This document shows positions 63,505-64,000 of a stretch of 64,000 nt of DNA, one piece after another (position 1 is the first letter of the stretch; each line of letters starts with the position of its first letter). Location of the stretch: contig NC_092576.1 of assembly GCF_037975245.1 (NCBI RefSeq), positions 17,876,111 through 17,940,110 of the forward strand. The letters run 5' to 3'. This DNA comes from Apostichopus japonicus. Its lineage: Eukaryota; Echinodermata; Holothuroidea; Aspidochirotida; Stichopodidae. The notes below the pieces were generated by a model. That model worked only from the letters and a program-made list of their open reading frames with translations. It ran no database searches and was not told where the DNA came from. Both the position numbers and the translations under genes were made by a program.

Positions 63505-63857
63505 AGTCACAAATGAAAAATACATTCTCCAAGAAATGAGATATAACAGGGCATCACCATGAATTGAAATCACACCCCTACACTATACACAACCCATTTA
63601 TTGCCTTAACACACCCTGCACCCCCCACCCCCAAAGAAAAAAATATTATAAAAGAAAACTTAACTAGACACCAGAAGTCAATGTGTAAGCTTTACATGTT
63701 TAAGATTGTTTGAAGACTTTAGAGTCCAGTGGGCTATTAGCAGACACCACTGGTAGTTATGAATCTTCAAGTTACTCTAGCAGTCCTTCAAACTTGTCTG
63801 TCATTGAGAGAGGGCAGCAAGCCTGTTCGGAGTGCAAAAATGTCACACGACATATTA
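63505..63857. repeat. Local duplication, right copy
   Basis: Second copy, upstream of the exon at 63,122-63,288. A third, degenerate part (63,375-63,485, with GTCAATGTGTAAGCTGTAAA) lies just before it. Confidence 0.88.
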
Positions 63858-64000
63858 CGGGAGAAGCATGAAGGCAAATGAGTGGCAAGAATTGTCTTTT
63901 GTAGATGTTGTGATGTGCGGTGAGAATATGATCATATAATTTTCACCAAAACACTTATTCTCGCATTTGATTGATATTGAAACATTTTTCATTGGCCAAC

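Overview
This is eukaryotic, animal nuclear DNA. It is AT-rich, its genes are split by GT-AG introns, and it holds TA microsatellites, tRNA-derived SINEs, Penelope-like retroelements (PLEs), hAT-type and MITE-type DNA transposons, and minisatellites. Nothing looks bacterial, viral or organellar. The type and density of repeats fit a marine invertebrate, perhaps an echinoderm or hemichordate, but that taxon guess is weak and rests on general repeat style only.

Layout. A unit of about 19-20 kb is present twice in direct tandem: copy A (1 to ~19,190, with a spacer to ~20,575) and copy B (~20,576 to ~38,520). A third, partial and more diverged copy C (~41,900-50,030, preceded by a ~410-bp inverted piece at 41,491-41,900) overlaps the 5' half of a complete low-molecular-weight protein tyrosine phosphatase gene (ACP1 type, 5 exons, 45,241-56,711, + strand). 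Copies A and B keep only the last 11 bases of that gene's first coding exon plus part of intron 1, so they are ACP1 5' fragments with a different upstream region. Each also carries, on the - strand, a gene for a proline/glutamine-rich two-helix CD225 (dispanin/IFITM-like) membrane protein. The copy A gene looks intact from its Pro/Gln exon to its stop. The copy B gene has a 46-bp deletion in its last exon that shifts the frame, and has twice as many PPQQGY repeats.

Mobile DNA. There are four different PLE fragments: one inserted in a TA microsatellite in copy A only; one shared by A and B, with a hammerhead-like RNA motif downstream of its coding region; one between 157-bp inverted arms at 39,035-41,490; and one inside a hAT-like element in ACP1 intron 1. 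That intron also holds two nested hAT-like elements with clear 8-bp target-site duplications and a third element with an 8-bp duplication. Comparing A, B and C gives empty sites for several insertions.

Right end. Downstream of ACP1 (56.7-61.7 kb) I see no gene, only a 22-bp minisatellite and a ~320-bp dispersed repeat also found in A and B. From 61,741 to the window edge lies the 3' end of a - strand gene that I cannot name: three in-phase exons encoding a charged, acidic-tailed protein. A ~340-bp block around its exons is duplicated.

Coordinates and splice sites were read by eye. Identity levels are impressions, not computed values.
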